62,716 nt of DNA from Gemmatimonadales bacterium (GTDB taxonomy: Bacteria > Gemmatimonadota > Gemmatimonadetes > Gemmatimonadales > GWC2-71-9), in assembly GCA_019637315.1 (NCBI GenBank), contig JAHBVU010000021.1, positions 1 through 62,716 of the forward strand, given 5' to 3'. Both the position numbers and the translations under genes were made by a program. A model generated the notes under the pieces. The model saw only the letters and a program-made list of their open reading frames with translations. It was not told the origin of the DNA and did not search any database. Below are positions 53,562 through 62,225 of this stretch, one piece after another. The first letter of the stretch is position 1; the number at the start of each line of letters is the position of its first letter.

Positions 53562-56500
53562 TCAGACACCTCCCGCGGCGCCCGCACGACGAGCCACCCA
53601 CCGTTCCACCACGACGTACAGCGTCGGCAGAACCACGAGCGTCAGGGCGGTTGCCGTCACCAGACCACCAATGACGACCGTAGCCAGCGGACGCTGCAAC
53701 TCCGCACCGGGCGAGGTCGAGAGCGCCATCGGCACGAAGCCGAACCCTGCCACCAGCGCCGTCATCAGCACCGGCCGGAGCCGGGTCGCGGCGCCGTTGA
53801 GCACTGCCTCTTCCAGGGTCGAGCCCGCGGCGCGCAGCTCGTTGATATAGCTCACCATCACGACGCCGTTGAGCACTGCGATGCCAAAAAGCGCAATGAA
53901 GCCGATGGCGGCCGAAATGCTCAAGTTGAGGCCGGCAATCCAGAGCGACGCCACCCCGCCGACCAGCGCAAACGGCACATTGGTCATGATGAGCGCCGCG
54001 TGTCGTCCGGTGCCAAATGCCCAACTGAGCAGCAGAAAGATTCCCAGGATGGCCAGCGGCACCAGGACCGCGAGCCGCTTCATAGCGCTCTGCTGGTGCT
54101 GATACTGTCCCCCCCATTCGAAGCGATAGCCTTCCGGTAGCGGCACCGCCTTGGCCAGCGCCGCAGCCGCATCGTCAACGAAGCTGCCAACATCCCGACC
54201 GCGAATGTTGGCACCCACCACGACCATGCGCTCGGCCCCTTCATGGGCAAACGCCTCGGGCGTCTCGACGACCTGAAGTCGGGCCACCGTACCGAGCGGC
54301 ACCCGGCCGCCGACCGGGGTCGGAATCGGCAGCTCCGTGAAGCCTTCCGGACTCAGGGTCGACGCCCCGGCCATTCGTACGGCCACACCGATTCGGCGTG
54401 GCCCGTCGATCACCGTCGTGGCCACCGAGGCACCGAGCGCCAGTTCGACCTCGCGGCCAACCTCCGCGGTCCCGATACCGTACCGCGCCAGCGCATTCCG
54501 ATCCAGGTCGAGCTGTACCTGGTGGACCCGTGCCGCTGCGGTTGCTTTGACGTCTGCCGCCCCGCGAACCTCATGCAGCACCGATTCCACCCGGGCGGCG
54601 AGGGCCGCAAGCCGATTCGGATCAGCGCCGATGATCTTGACGCCGACATCGGTTGTGATGCCGCTCTCCGCCTCATCGAGCCGCATCTGAATCGGCTGCG
54701 TGAAAGCATAGCTGATGCCAGGCACCTCTCGCAGCGTACTGTCCATGGCGACGAGCAGCGCATCCTTACCGCCGCGACGCCAGGTCTTGCGCGGTTCGAG
54801 GATGATGTAGGTATCGGACTCGTAGGTGCCCATCGCTTCAGTGGCCAGATCGGGGCGACCAAGCTTGGACACGACCGTGCGCACCTCTGGTAAGCTCTGG
54901 AGCGCACGCTCGATAGCCAGCGAATACTCGACGCCTTCACCCAGCGCTGTCGACGGCAGACGACGAACCTGAACCAGGACGCTCCCTTCATCGAGCCGAG
55001 GCATGAACTCCCGTCCCAGGCCGCCGATCCCGATCACCGCCAGCGTGATCAGGACCAGGGCAGCGGCGAACACCGGCGTCTGGCGAACCAGGGTGCCCTC
55101 GAGCATGCGACGGTAGCGAAGCCTGAGGCGTTCGAACCATGCTGAGTGAGGTTCGTGGACGTTGGCCAGCCAGGTGCGCGCAGCTGCCGGGACCACCGTG
55201 AGCGCGAGTACCAGCGACCCCAGCACCGCGACCACCACGGTAAACGCCATGGGCACGAACATCTTGCGTTCGGTACCCTGAAGGGCAAAGAGCGGCAGAT
55301 ACACCGCGATGATGATGGTAATGCCAAAAAGGACCGGTCGCCCGACCTCACGGGCCGCGCGATGCATTCGGTTGGTCGTGTCCTCGACAGACTCCGGCCC
55401 CGTCGCCGACCGGCGCAGCATGTTCTCGATCATCACGACTGACCCGTCGACCAGCAGTCCGAAGTCGAGCGCGCCCAGGCTCATCAGGTTGGCGGAGAAT
55501 CCGAACCACTTCATCGCGACGAATGCCCAGAGCATCGACAGCGGGATCACCGCGGCAACGATCAGACTCGCCCTGACGTTCCGCAGAAAGACCCAGAGCA
55601 GCACCACGACCAGCATGCCCCCCATGACCAGGTTCTTGCCGATCGTGGCCGTGGTCTGCCCCACCAGTTCGGTCTGGTCGTAGAATGCTACCAGCTCGAC
55701 GCCCGGCGGCAGGTTCGGAACGATCTCCGCCACCCGAGCTCTGATTCCGGCAATGACCCGCTGGGCGTTCTCGCCCTTGCGCATGATCACCATGCCCGAC
55801 ACGACCTCGCCCTTGCCATCCCAGGTAATCGCACCCTGCCGAGGCAGCGCGCCGGTCGTCACCTGTGCGATGTCACGGATCAGGATCGGCGCGCCGCTAC
55901 GCGTCGCGACCGGCACTCGCTCGATGTCGGCGGGCCCGGTGAGCCGACCACGGCCGTACACAATGAAGCGTTCACCACGGTCCTCGGTGTGCGCCCCGCC
56001 AAAGTTGGCGTTATTGGCTGCGAGCGCAGCCTCGATTTGCGAGAGCGACAATCCGGCCAGCGCCAAGCGATGCGGGTCGACGACCACGTGGTATTGTTCG
56101 GTTTCACCGCCCCAACTGTTGACCTCCGCCACGCCCGGCACCGTGCGCAGCATCGGCGCCAGCGTGTAGTCCTGAAGCGCCTTGAGCTGACCGAGCCCCC
56201 ACTCCCTGGTCCGGCTGGTGAGCACGTACTGATAGACCTCGCCCATGGCCGTCGACACAGGACCAAGCACCGGAATCACCCCGGCAGGTAAGTCCGCAGC
56301 GACATCACCGAGCCGCTGCGCAACCAACTGCCGCGCAAAGTAGCCGTCGACCCGATCCTCGAAGATGACCTGGGTGAGGGCCAGCCCGAACTTCGTGGTC
56401 GAACGGACTGCCGTGGCGCCGGGGAGACCGAGCAATGCCCGCTCGATCGGAAAGGTGACCAGTTGCTCGACTTCCTGCGGCGCGATGCCGGGAACCTCTG

Positions 56501-56651
56501 CAATCACACTGACTGCGTTGGCCGTGATATCGGGGAACGGCTCGAAAGGAATGGTGCGAAAGGCCCAGAGTCCCAGGCCGACCACGAGGGTCGTGGCGCC
56601 GGCAACCAGCCAGCGATGATTGAGCGAGAACCGCAGCAGGAGTGACAGCAC
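53562..56651 (-). CDS. czcA: heavy-metal efflux RND pump, CzcA/CusA type
   Basis: A 1029-residue inner-membrane RND transporter with 12 helices and two large periplasmic loops. The HME-RND motif DFGLLVDGSVVMIENML (~residues 395-411) carries the proton-relay Asp. FPDITANAVSVIAEVPG and TFPIERALLGLPG are conserved family segments. It expels divalent or monovalent metal ions with the adaptor and TolC-like proteins encoded beside it. The GTG start follows the adaptor gene by 3 bases. The metal cannot be deduced with certainty. Confidence 0.93.
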   Translation of the reverse strand: MLSLLLRFSLNHRWLVAGATTLVVGLGLWAFRTIPFEPFPDITANAVSVIAEVPGIAPQEVEQLVTFPIERALLGLPGATAVRSTTKFGLALTQVIFEDRVDGYFARQLVAQRLGDVAADLPAGVIPVLGPVSTAMGEVYQYVLTSRTREWGLGQLKALQDYTLAPMLRTVPGVAEVNSWGGETEQYHVVVDPHRLALAGLSLSQIEAALAANNANFGGAHTEDRGERFIVYGRGRLTGPADIERVPVATRSGAPILIRDIAQVTTGALPRQGAITWDGKGEVVSGMVIMRKGENAQRVIAGIRARVAEIVPNLPPGVELVAFYDQTELVGQTTATIGKNLVMGGMLVVVLLWVFLRNVRASLIVAAVIPLSMLWAFVAMKWFGFSANLMSLGALDFGLLVDGSVVMIENMLRRSATGPESVEDTTNRMHRAAREVGRPVLFGITIIIAVYLPLFALQGTERKMFVPMAFTVVVAVLGSLVLALTVVPAAARTWLANVHEPHSAWFERLRLRYRRMLEGTLVRQTPVFAAALVLITLAVIGIGGLGREFMPRLDEGSVLVQVRRLPSTALGEGVEYSLAIERALQSLPEVRTVVSKLGRPDLATEAMGTYESDTYIILEPRKTWRRGGKDALLVAMDSTLREVPGISYAFTQPIQMRLDEAESGITTDVGVKIIGADPNRLAALAARVESVLHEVRGAADVKATAAARVHQVQLDLDRNALARYGIGTAEVGREVELALGASVATTVIDGPRRIGVAVRMAGASTLSPEGFTELPIPTPVGGRVPLGTVARLQVVETPEAFAHEGAERMVVVGANIRGRDVGSFVDDAAAALAKAVPLPEGYRFEWGGQYQHQQSAMKRLAVLVPLAILGIFLLLSWAFGTGRHAALIMTNVPFALVGGVASLWIAGLNLSISAAIGFIALFGIAVLNGVVMVSYINELRAAGSTLEEAVLNGAATRLRPVLMTALVAGFGFVPMALSTSPGAELQRPLATVVIGGLVTATALTLVVLPTLYVVVERWVARRAGAAGGV

Positions 56652-56654
56652 GGA

Positions 56655-57776
56655 CTACTCGTCCCAGACGTTTTCGAGCGCCGACTTGAGCCTGAACGCG
56701 CCAACGGTGACCACGGGAATCCCAGCCGGAAGCCCCGCAATCGCCATCTGCCCATTGCCCAGCGCAACAGCCTGTACCACGCGCTGTCGGAACCGGTTGT
56801 TGCCGTCGGCAATGAAGACGACATCTCCTTCGCTTGTACGCTGCACAGCCGGGGCTGGGAGCACGACCCGGTCGACCGGATCTGCCGATGGAAGCAGGAT
56901 CGAAGCGAACATCCCGGGCCTGACGCCGGTCGGAATGACGAGCAACTCGACCCGCACATCGACCGCACGGCGAAGGGAATCGACGACCCCCGACACCCGG
57001 ACCACCCGCCCTGGAATCAGACTGTCAGGCAGCGCATCGATCCGCACCGCAACCGAGTCACGCGGCCGAAGCTGCAATGCGGCATGCTCCGGAACGAATC
57101 CGATGACCCACAGTCTGCTGGCATCGCCCAGCGTGGCCAGCGGCGACCCTACCAGCACGGCCTCGCCCGGCCTCACCTTGACATCGATCACCGTGCCCGC
57201 CCGGGGAGCACGCACCACCACCTCCCCGGTCGCCGAGGGCGACAGGTGGCGCATGATCTCCTCGCTGCGGACCTGCTCGGCCTGGGCCGCCTCGAACTGC
57301 GCCCGTCGCCGCTCGACTTCCTCCTTCGACACCGCCTCCGCCTCCAGCAGGGTGCGAGATCGCTCATAGGCCGCCCGTGCCATGGTCAGTTCGGCCTGCG
57401 CCGTGACCACGTCCCGGTGCGCCACGGCCATTTCGTGGGAGTGGATGTGAAACAGCGGGGCGCCGGCAGCCACCCAATCCCCGGGCAGTACCAGGACGTC
57501 ATCGATACGGCCCTCGACAATCGAGCCGACATGTGAGGTCCGGGTGTCCGGGGTCGTGACGGTGCCCGGGACCACCAGGGGAATCGTCACGCGTCGCAGC
57601 ACGGTCGTGTCGACGACGATCCGGGTCGCCTCCATTTGCGCCGCCGTCAATTCCACCACGCCACGCGGCAGCGCAGCTGGTGGTCGGTCTGCGGTCTCGC
57701 CAGCACATGCGGCCGAACCACCCAACAGAACGGGAACGGCCAGGCGCACCATCGTCATCCGAGACATCATCATCAC
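56655..57776 (-). CDS. czcB: RND efflux adaptor lipoprotein, CzcB type
   Basis: A 373-residue membrane-fusion protein. A lipoprotein signal with lipobox SAAC lies near residue 24. Barrel-sandwich hybrid halves are split around a coiled coil (GRIDDVLVLPGDWVAAGAPLF, then MARAAYERSRTLLEAEAVSKEEVE, then VVRAPRAGTVIDVKVRPGE), followed by the beta-barrel. The GTG start overlaps the TolC-like gene stop (GTGA). No long His-rich metal-binding N-terminus, as found in some CzcB proteins, is present. Confidence 0.9.
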   Translation of the reverse strand: MMMMSRMTMVRLAVPVLLGGSAACAGETADRPPAALPRGVVELTAAQMEATRIVVDTTVLRRVTIPLVVPGTVTTPDTRTSHVGSIVEGRIDDVLVLPGDWVAAGAPLFHIHSHEMAVAHRDVVTAQAELTMARAAYERSRTLLEAEAVSKEEVERRRAQFEAAQAEQVRSEEIMRHLSPSATGEVVVRAPRAGTVIDVKVRPGEAVLVGSPLATLGDASRLWVIGFVPEHAALQLRPRDSVAVRIDALPDSLIPGRVVRVSGVVDSLRRAVDVRVELLVIPTGVRPGMFASILLPSADPVDRVVLPAPAVQRTSEGDVVFIADGNNRFRQRVVQAVALGNGQMAIAGLPAGIPVVTVGAFRLKSALENVWDE

Positions 57777-59047
57777 TCCGAAGGATCGTCACAGAGCACG
57801 GCGGCCTCGACCGGTGCTCCTCGTGCCCGGGCCAGCGCCGCCCGCGCCATCCGGCGTTCAGCACGCCAGCTCGCATAGTCATCCAGCGCAGCAAGCCTGG
57901 CACGGCGCGCATCCAGCAGCTCGGCGAGGGTTGCCTCGCCGGCACCATAGCGGGCCTCAGCCGCGGTCAGCGCCCGGACCAGGTCGCGCCGCCACTCTGC
58001 ATCGAACCGGCGCCGTGAGACCTCGAGGACCGCAACTGCTTGCTCCGCATGATGGCGTTCCGCCGCCAGTCGCGTCACGATGGCCTGGTACTCAACCTCC
58101 CGCGCCTCGGCTTCCGCCCGGGCGGCGGCAGCAGCAGCCCGACCGCGTGACAGCACCGGGAGGTCGACCGACAGCCCCACGATCAGGCCGGAGAAGCCGC
58201 CGGTGCGCCGCAAGCCGACCTGCGGCATCAGGTCCGGTACGGCCAGGCCCCGCTGCCGGTCAGACTCGGCACGAGCCACGGCAACCTGGGCGGCTGCTGC
58301 CGCCGCTTGGGCGTGTGGCAGGGGCGAGAGTGGCCCCGGTGAGCAAACGCCCGACGCGATCACGAGGGGAGTGCCGGGGACAAACCCGAGCAGGCGCGCC
58401 AGCGTCGCCTCAGACCCCAGAAGGGCCGCCTCGATCCGGGCGACCCGGGCCGCCGCAGCAGCCGATTCCAACCGAGCACGCGCCGCATCGCCCCCAGCAG
58501 TGCGTCCCTCTTCCGCTCGGCGCGTCATGGCCACCGCAAAACGCTCGAGGGCGGCAGCTTCCGCCCGCGCGGCCTCCAGGGCGGCCCGATCCCGCTCGAC
58601 CACCGCGATGCCTTCGACAGCAGCGACGGCCGCCTCCTGCTCGGCCAACGCCAGTCCGGCGGCGGCTCCGGACGCCTGCGCCCGGGCGGCGCGGATGAGG
58701 GCTCCATGATCCCCACCAAGGGGAACCCAGCCGGACAGGGTGACCTGCCCTTCGACACCGGCCAGGCCATCACGCCTCGTGATCTCCTGCTGGGCACCCA
58801 GATTCTCGGCGACGACATTCAACGTGGGGTTGCGCCAGGCCCGCGCTGCCGCAACGCCATAGCGAGTCGCCTCAACTCGCGCCGCGGCAGCAGTCACGCG
58901 CGGGGCCTGCCGCCGCGCCAGATCGAGTGCGTCGGCTGCCTGGAGACGGACCGTATCGACGGGAGTGCTGACCATCGCGAGGACAACCATGAAGACCACC
59001 GGAACATCCTCCGAGAACTCAACTCTCGAAGGGTAACGCTGCAACAT
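57773..59047 (-). CDS. czcC: TolC-family outer membrane factor, CzcC type
   Basis: A 424-residue Ala/Arg-rich helical protein. QAADALDLARRQAPRVTAAAARVEATRYG opens the outer-membrane efflux fold, WRNPTLNVVAENLG is the diagnostic CzcC segment, and a duplicated second half begins AQAAAAAAQVAVARAESDRQRG. It would form the outer-membrane channel of the metal pump. The start used is ATG 59047 with AGGGG just upstream; ATG 58990 would leave too short a signal peptide. First gene of the czcCBA operon, divergent from the two-component system. Confidence 0.9.
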   Translation of the reverse strand: MLQRYPSRVEFSEDVPVVFMVVLAMVSTPVDTVRLQAADALDLARRQAPRVTAAAARVEATRYGVAAARAWRNPTLNVVAENLGAQQEITRRDGLAGVEGQVTLSGWVPLGGDHGALIRAARAQASGAAAGLALAEQEAAVAAVEGIAVVERDRAALEAARAEAAALERFAVAMTRRAEEGRTAGGDAARARLESAAAAARVARIEAALLGSEATLARLLGFVPGTPLVIASGVCSPGPLSPLPHAQAAAAAAQVAVARAESDRQRGLAVPDLMPQVGLRRTGGFSGLIVGLSVDLPVLSRGRAAAAAARAEAEAREVEYQAIVTRLAAERHHAEQAVAVLEVSRRRFDAEWRRDLVRALTAAEARYGAGEATLAELLDARRARLAALDDYASWRAERRMARAALARARGAPVEAAVLCDDPSE

Positions 59048-59114
59048 GAACCCCTGATGAATTCAGCCACCTGGTGCCTTCATTAGCTTTCCGGCTCAAC
59101 CCTCATGCGAAACC

Positions 59115-59795
59115 ATGCGCCTGCTCGTCGTCGAGGACGAACCTCAACTGCTCGACTCCCTGGCCCGCGGACTGCGATCGGCCGGACACGCCGTCGACGG
59201 CGCTTCAACCATTGGTTCGGCACTCGACAAGTTGGCTCGAGACCCGTACGACGGCGTGGTCCTCGACCTGAACCTGCCTGATGGTTCGGGTCTCGACCTC
59301 GCCCGTCGCCTGCGCCAGGACGGAGCCCAACTCGTGATCCTGGCGCTGACCGCATACGACAGCATTGCCGACCGGGTGGCCGGACTCGACGCCGGCGCCG
59401 ACGACTACCTCGTCAAGCCGTTTGCGCTCGATGAACTGCTGGCCCGTCTCCGCGCGCTCGAGCGCCGCCAGGCCAGCATTCGGCCAAGCACACTGGTAAT
59501 CGACGATCTCGTGATCGACCCCGCCGCCCGGACCGCCGCCCGCGGAGGGCAGCCGATCGAACTGACGACGACCGAGTTTTCGCTGCTCGAGTTTCTGGCC
59601 AAGAACGCCGGCCAGGTGGTGGGTCGCGCGACGATCAGCGCGCACGTCTGGGACGAAAACTACGACCCGCTCTCCAACATCATCGACGTCTACATCGCAC
59701 GGCTCCGGCGCAAGCTCGACACTGGCGGCGCCCCGCTGCTTCACACGATTCGTGGCGCCGGCTACGTACTGCGCCCCGAGTATGATGATGCCTAG
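59115..59795 (+). CDS. OmpR-family response regulator
   Basis: A 226-residue regulator. The receiver has the acidic pocket VVEDEP, phospho-acceptor Asp51 (GVVLDLNLPDGSG) and Lys101 region YLVKPFALDELLARL. A winged-helix DNA-binding domain follows from ~125 (PIELTTTEFSLLEFLAKNAG, SNIIDVYIARLRRKLD). It is divergent from czcCBA, 67 bases away, so it most likely controls the metal pump in the manner of CzcR/CusR. Confidence 0.93.
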   Translation: MRLLVVEDEPQLLDSLARGLRSAGHAVDGASTIGSALDKLARDPYDGVVLDLNLPDGSGLDLARRLRQDGAQLVILALTAYDSIADRVAGLDAGADDYLVKPFALDELLARLRALERRQASIRPSTLVIDDLVIDPAARTAARGGQPIELTTTEFSLLEFLAKNAGQVVGRATISAHVWDENYDPLSNIIDVYIARLRRKLDTGGAPLLHTIRGAGYVLRPEYDDA

Positions 59796-61230
59796 ATATC
59801 CGCTCCGTGGGCTTCGGGTTCGCTTGACGGTGGCGGTCGGAGCAAGCTTCGGTCTTCTGCTGGCGGTGTCGGCGCTGCTGCTCTACGCCGCTCTCGAGCG
59901 GCACTGGCGGGAAGAGGTCGACCTCAACCTGAAGCATTCGAGCGAGGGGGCCTACGCCCTGTTCCTGGCCGACACCGAAGACAACGTGACTCCCCGGGCC
60001 ACTCTGATTCACGTTGCCACGGAGCTGGTCTACGGCGACCGCTCGATCGTTGGACTCGATCCCGACGGCCAGATCATTGCCCACAGTCGCTCGATCGAAG
60101 ACACACCGGAGTTCTTCGCCACCGACCTGGGCGCCGTCGACACCGTTCCCGTTACGCTGATGACGGATGAGGGTCCCTCGAGGGTGGTGGCGGTGCGACT
60201 GCCCGAAGGATTTCGACTGATTCTCGGTGTCTCGCTTGGCCCGGTCGAAGAGCGGCTCCGGGATCTCCGCCTGACCCTGACGGCGGGGTTCGTCTTGAGC
60301 CTCCTGGCGGGAACCGTCGTTGCCTTCCTCGTTTCGGGTCGCGCGCTGACACCGGTCACGGACGTTGCCCGCACCGCCGATCGGGTCAGCGACGCACTGG
60401 CCCGAGGGGTGGTCCCGGACGTGGTCCTTCCGACGCCGGCCGCTCCGGACGAGGTGGGTCGGCTGCAGGTGGCGTTTGCTGCGCTGGTGCGTCGTCTCGA
60501 CCTTGCGCTGGGGCGAGAGCGGGAGGTCGCGGCCAACCAGCGGCGCTTCTTCGCCGACGCCGCGCACGAGCTGCGCACCCCGATTACGATCCTGCGCAAC
60601 GAGATCGAAACCGCACGGCAAACCGCTGATCCGCACGCACCGGAGCGGATCATGCTCGACCGGCTCCAGACGGAAGCGGAGCATCTGACCAACCTGGTCA
60701 GCGATCTGCTGCTGCTCGCCCGGGGCGAAACTGCAGGTGACCTGCGGACCGCGTCGGTGCTCTATCTCGACGATATCGTGAGCCGAGTCATCCTCCGCGC
60801 CGGACGACATCCCGCCGCGGCTGGACGGCAGCTGACGACCGGGCGCTTCGACACCAGCGCCGTGCGTGGCGATCCGTCACTGCTCGAACGCGCGGTCATG
60901 GCCCTGGTGGAAAACGCCCTGATCCACGCCCCCGCAAGTGACATCGAGATCACCGTCGGTGCCGAGGACGGCCGCAACCCGCGGCGATGGGTGGCAGTGG
61001 CCGATCACGGACCGGCAATTCCCCCCGAAGCGAAGGAGAAAATCTTCGAGCGGTTCTTCCGAGTCCGTCATGACGTGCCCGGCAGCGGACTGGGGTTGGC
61101 AATCGTACGGTGGATTGCCGAACTGCATGGCGGCTCGCTCCGCCTCGTCCAGTATCCGGACCAAGCCGGTAAAGCGTTTATCCTGGAGCTCCCTGCGCAC
61201 AGCCAGACGCACTCTGGGACGTCAGCCTAA
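59782..61230 (+). CDS. sensor histidine kinase
   Basis: A 482-residue inner-membrane kinase. Helix 1 lies at ~12-35, a ~125-residue periplasmic sensor loop follows, and helix 2 is LTLTAGFVLSLLAGTVVAFLV. A HAMP domain precedes the H-box FADAAHELRTPITIL; the N-box (LVENALIHAP), G1 (VADHGPAIP) and G2 (GSGLGLAIV) are intact. Three ATGs in a row (59782, 59785, 59788) overlap the regulator stop. The periplasmic loop is not His- or Cys-rich. It overlaps the convergent gene by 9 bases. Confidence 0.92.
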   Translation: MMMPRYPLRGLRVRLTVAVGASFGLLLAVSALLLYAALERHWREEVDLNLKHSSEGAYALFLADTEDNVTPRATLIHVATELVYGDRSIVGLDPDGQIIAHSRSIEDTPEFFATDLGAVDTVPVTLMTDEGPSRVVAVRLPEGFRLILGVSLGPVEERLRDLRLTLTAGFVLSLLAGTVVAFLVSGRALTPVTDVARTADRVSDALARGVVPDVVLPTPAAPDEVGRLQVAFAALVRRLDLALGREREVAANQRRFFADAAHELRTPITILRNEIETARQTADPHAPERIMLDRLQTEAEHLTNLVSDLLLLARGETAGDLRTASVLYLDDIVSRVILRAGRHPAAAGRQLTTGRFDTSAVRGDPSLLERAVMALVENALIHAPASDIEITVGAEDGRNPRRWVAVADHGPAIPPEAKEKIFERFFRVRHDVPGSGLGLAIVRWIAELHGGSLRLVQYPDQAGKAFILELPAHSQTHSGTSA

Positions 61231-61965
61231 CGACGCCAGGGAGTCGACCGCATCGCGCAGCTGAGCGAAGTCGTCGAGCACGAAAAGCACCTCGGGTAGC
61301 CGATCGACCGGCACCGGGGTCGCCAGTACCTCGGCAAGGCTGAATGGCCGATGAACGCAGGCCGTTCCCAGCGCGTGCCGGCTCAAAGCCACCGACGGTA
61401 CCAGTTCGCTGCCGTAGACTTTGGTGCGATCTCCCTCTCGGATCAAGCCAAACGTGGCCGTGAACGCGAACAGCCCCGCAAGCCCTTCCCGGGCCTCCGG
61501 CGATTTCGCTGCCAAGGAAACCGCGCCGAATCGCTCGAGGAACCCGGCATACCGCACCTCAGCAAGCAGCGGAACCCGCCCGACCAGATCCGCAAAGATG
61601 TCAGACGCAGGCGGGTGTTCGACCTCGGCCGACGGCCGAATAGCCACCGCGCTCGGCAAACGACGCCGACTGAGACTTCGGGCAAGATGGGCCTCAGGAA
61701 GGTATGACTCCCCCGGAACGACCGCCCACCCGGTCCGCGGCACGAGCCGCCGATTGAGATGGCGAAAGTTGGGAATCCGGGATGGGCCGAGATCGAGGTA
61801 CTCGATCCCACTGAGCACCGGAATGGCAGCATCGGTAAGCAGCGTCGCAAAGCGTCGGCAATAGAGGGCCGTCCACACCGAATGGTCCTTCACCCCGTAC
61901 GCCGAGGGACGCTGGCGCAGGGGCTGCTGGCGGTGGCCGACTGAGACGACGATCTGGGACGACAT
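61222..61965 (-). CDS. aromatic amino acid hydroxylase homologue lacking all iron ligands
   Basis: A 247-residue protein that tracks bacterial phenylalanine hydroxylase throughout: DHSVWTALYCRRFATLL, LDLGPSRIPNFRHLNRRLVP, RTGWAVVPG, SDIFADLVGRVPLLAEVRYA and TFGLIREGDRTKVYGSELV. The two iron-binding His of the usual DxxH-x4-H are Ala125 and Arg130, and the third ligand (Glu of TVEFGL) is Thr171, so no iron centre can form. Arg110 aligns with the substrate-carboxylate Arg. ATG 61965 has a GGAG site 7 bases upstream. It is probably a ligand-binding pseudoenzyme. Confidence 0.82.
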   Translation of the reverse strand: MSSQIVVSVGHRQQPLRQRPSAYGVKDHSVWTALYCRRFATLLTDAAIPVLSGIEYLDLGPSRIPNFRHLNRRLVPRTGWAVVPGESYLPEAHLARSLSRRRLPSAVAIRPSAEVEHPPASDIFADLVGRVPLLAEVRYAGFLERFGAVSLAAKSPEAREGLAGLFAFTATFGLIREGDRTKVYGSELVPSVALSRHALGTACVHRPFSLAEVLATPVPVDRLPEVLFVLDDFAQLRDAVDSLASLG

Positions 61966-61984
61966 CGTGACGCTCCTATCAGGG

Positions 61985-62021
61985 AAAACAAAAAGCGACC
62001 CACAAGTGTTTGCGGGTCGCT
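61985..62021 (-). terminator. intrinsic terminator in the leader of the pseudo-hydroxylase gene
   Basis: On the minus strand AGCGACCC (62014-62021) pairs with GGGTCGCT (61994-62001), with inner CAA/TTG pairs, followed by TTTTTGTTTT. It stops about 20 bases upstream of the gene's ATG, which makes it a good attenuator candidate. Confidence 0.8.
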
Positions 62022-62069
62022 GCCGAGTCATGCTGGATCGTTGATCGATCTATAGACGATGCACTCGGC
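62022..62069 (-). ncRNA. structured leader hairpin upstream of the terminator
   Basis: GCCGAGT (minus-strand reading of 62063-62069) pairs with ACTCGGC (62022-62028), and ATCGT with ACGAT (62056-62060 and 62037-62041) inside it, around a GATCGATC-containing loop. The stem abuts the terminator stem with no spacer. A further weaker CCTCGA/TCGGGG stem lies upstream at ~62074-62092. Confidence 0.5.
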
Positions 62070-62139
62070 CGCAGCCCCGAAACCACTCGAGGCAGCACAT
62101 AATCCGGCCGACCGTGCAAATCCGAACCATAGTGTCGGA

Positions 62140-62167
62140 ATGATAGCAAACCGGGTTTGCCGCGCAA
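62140..62167 (-). promoter_or_regulatory. candidate promoter with palindrome in the spacer
   Basis: Minus-strand TTGCGC (62162-62167) and TATCAT (62140-62145) are 16 bases apart. The spacer is almost entirely the inverted repeat GCAAAC-CCG-GTTTGC (62146-62160). Transcription would begin near 62133, giving a leader of about 168 bases. Confidence 0.5.
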
Positions 62168-62225
62168 GGCTCTGGACGTACCAGGTTCGCAACGCCAGCG
62201 AAGGGGCGGAGGGACCGTCGACGAT

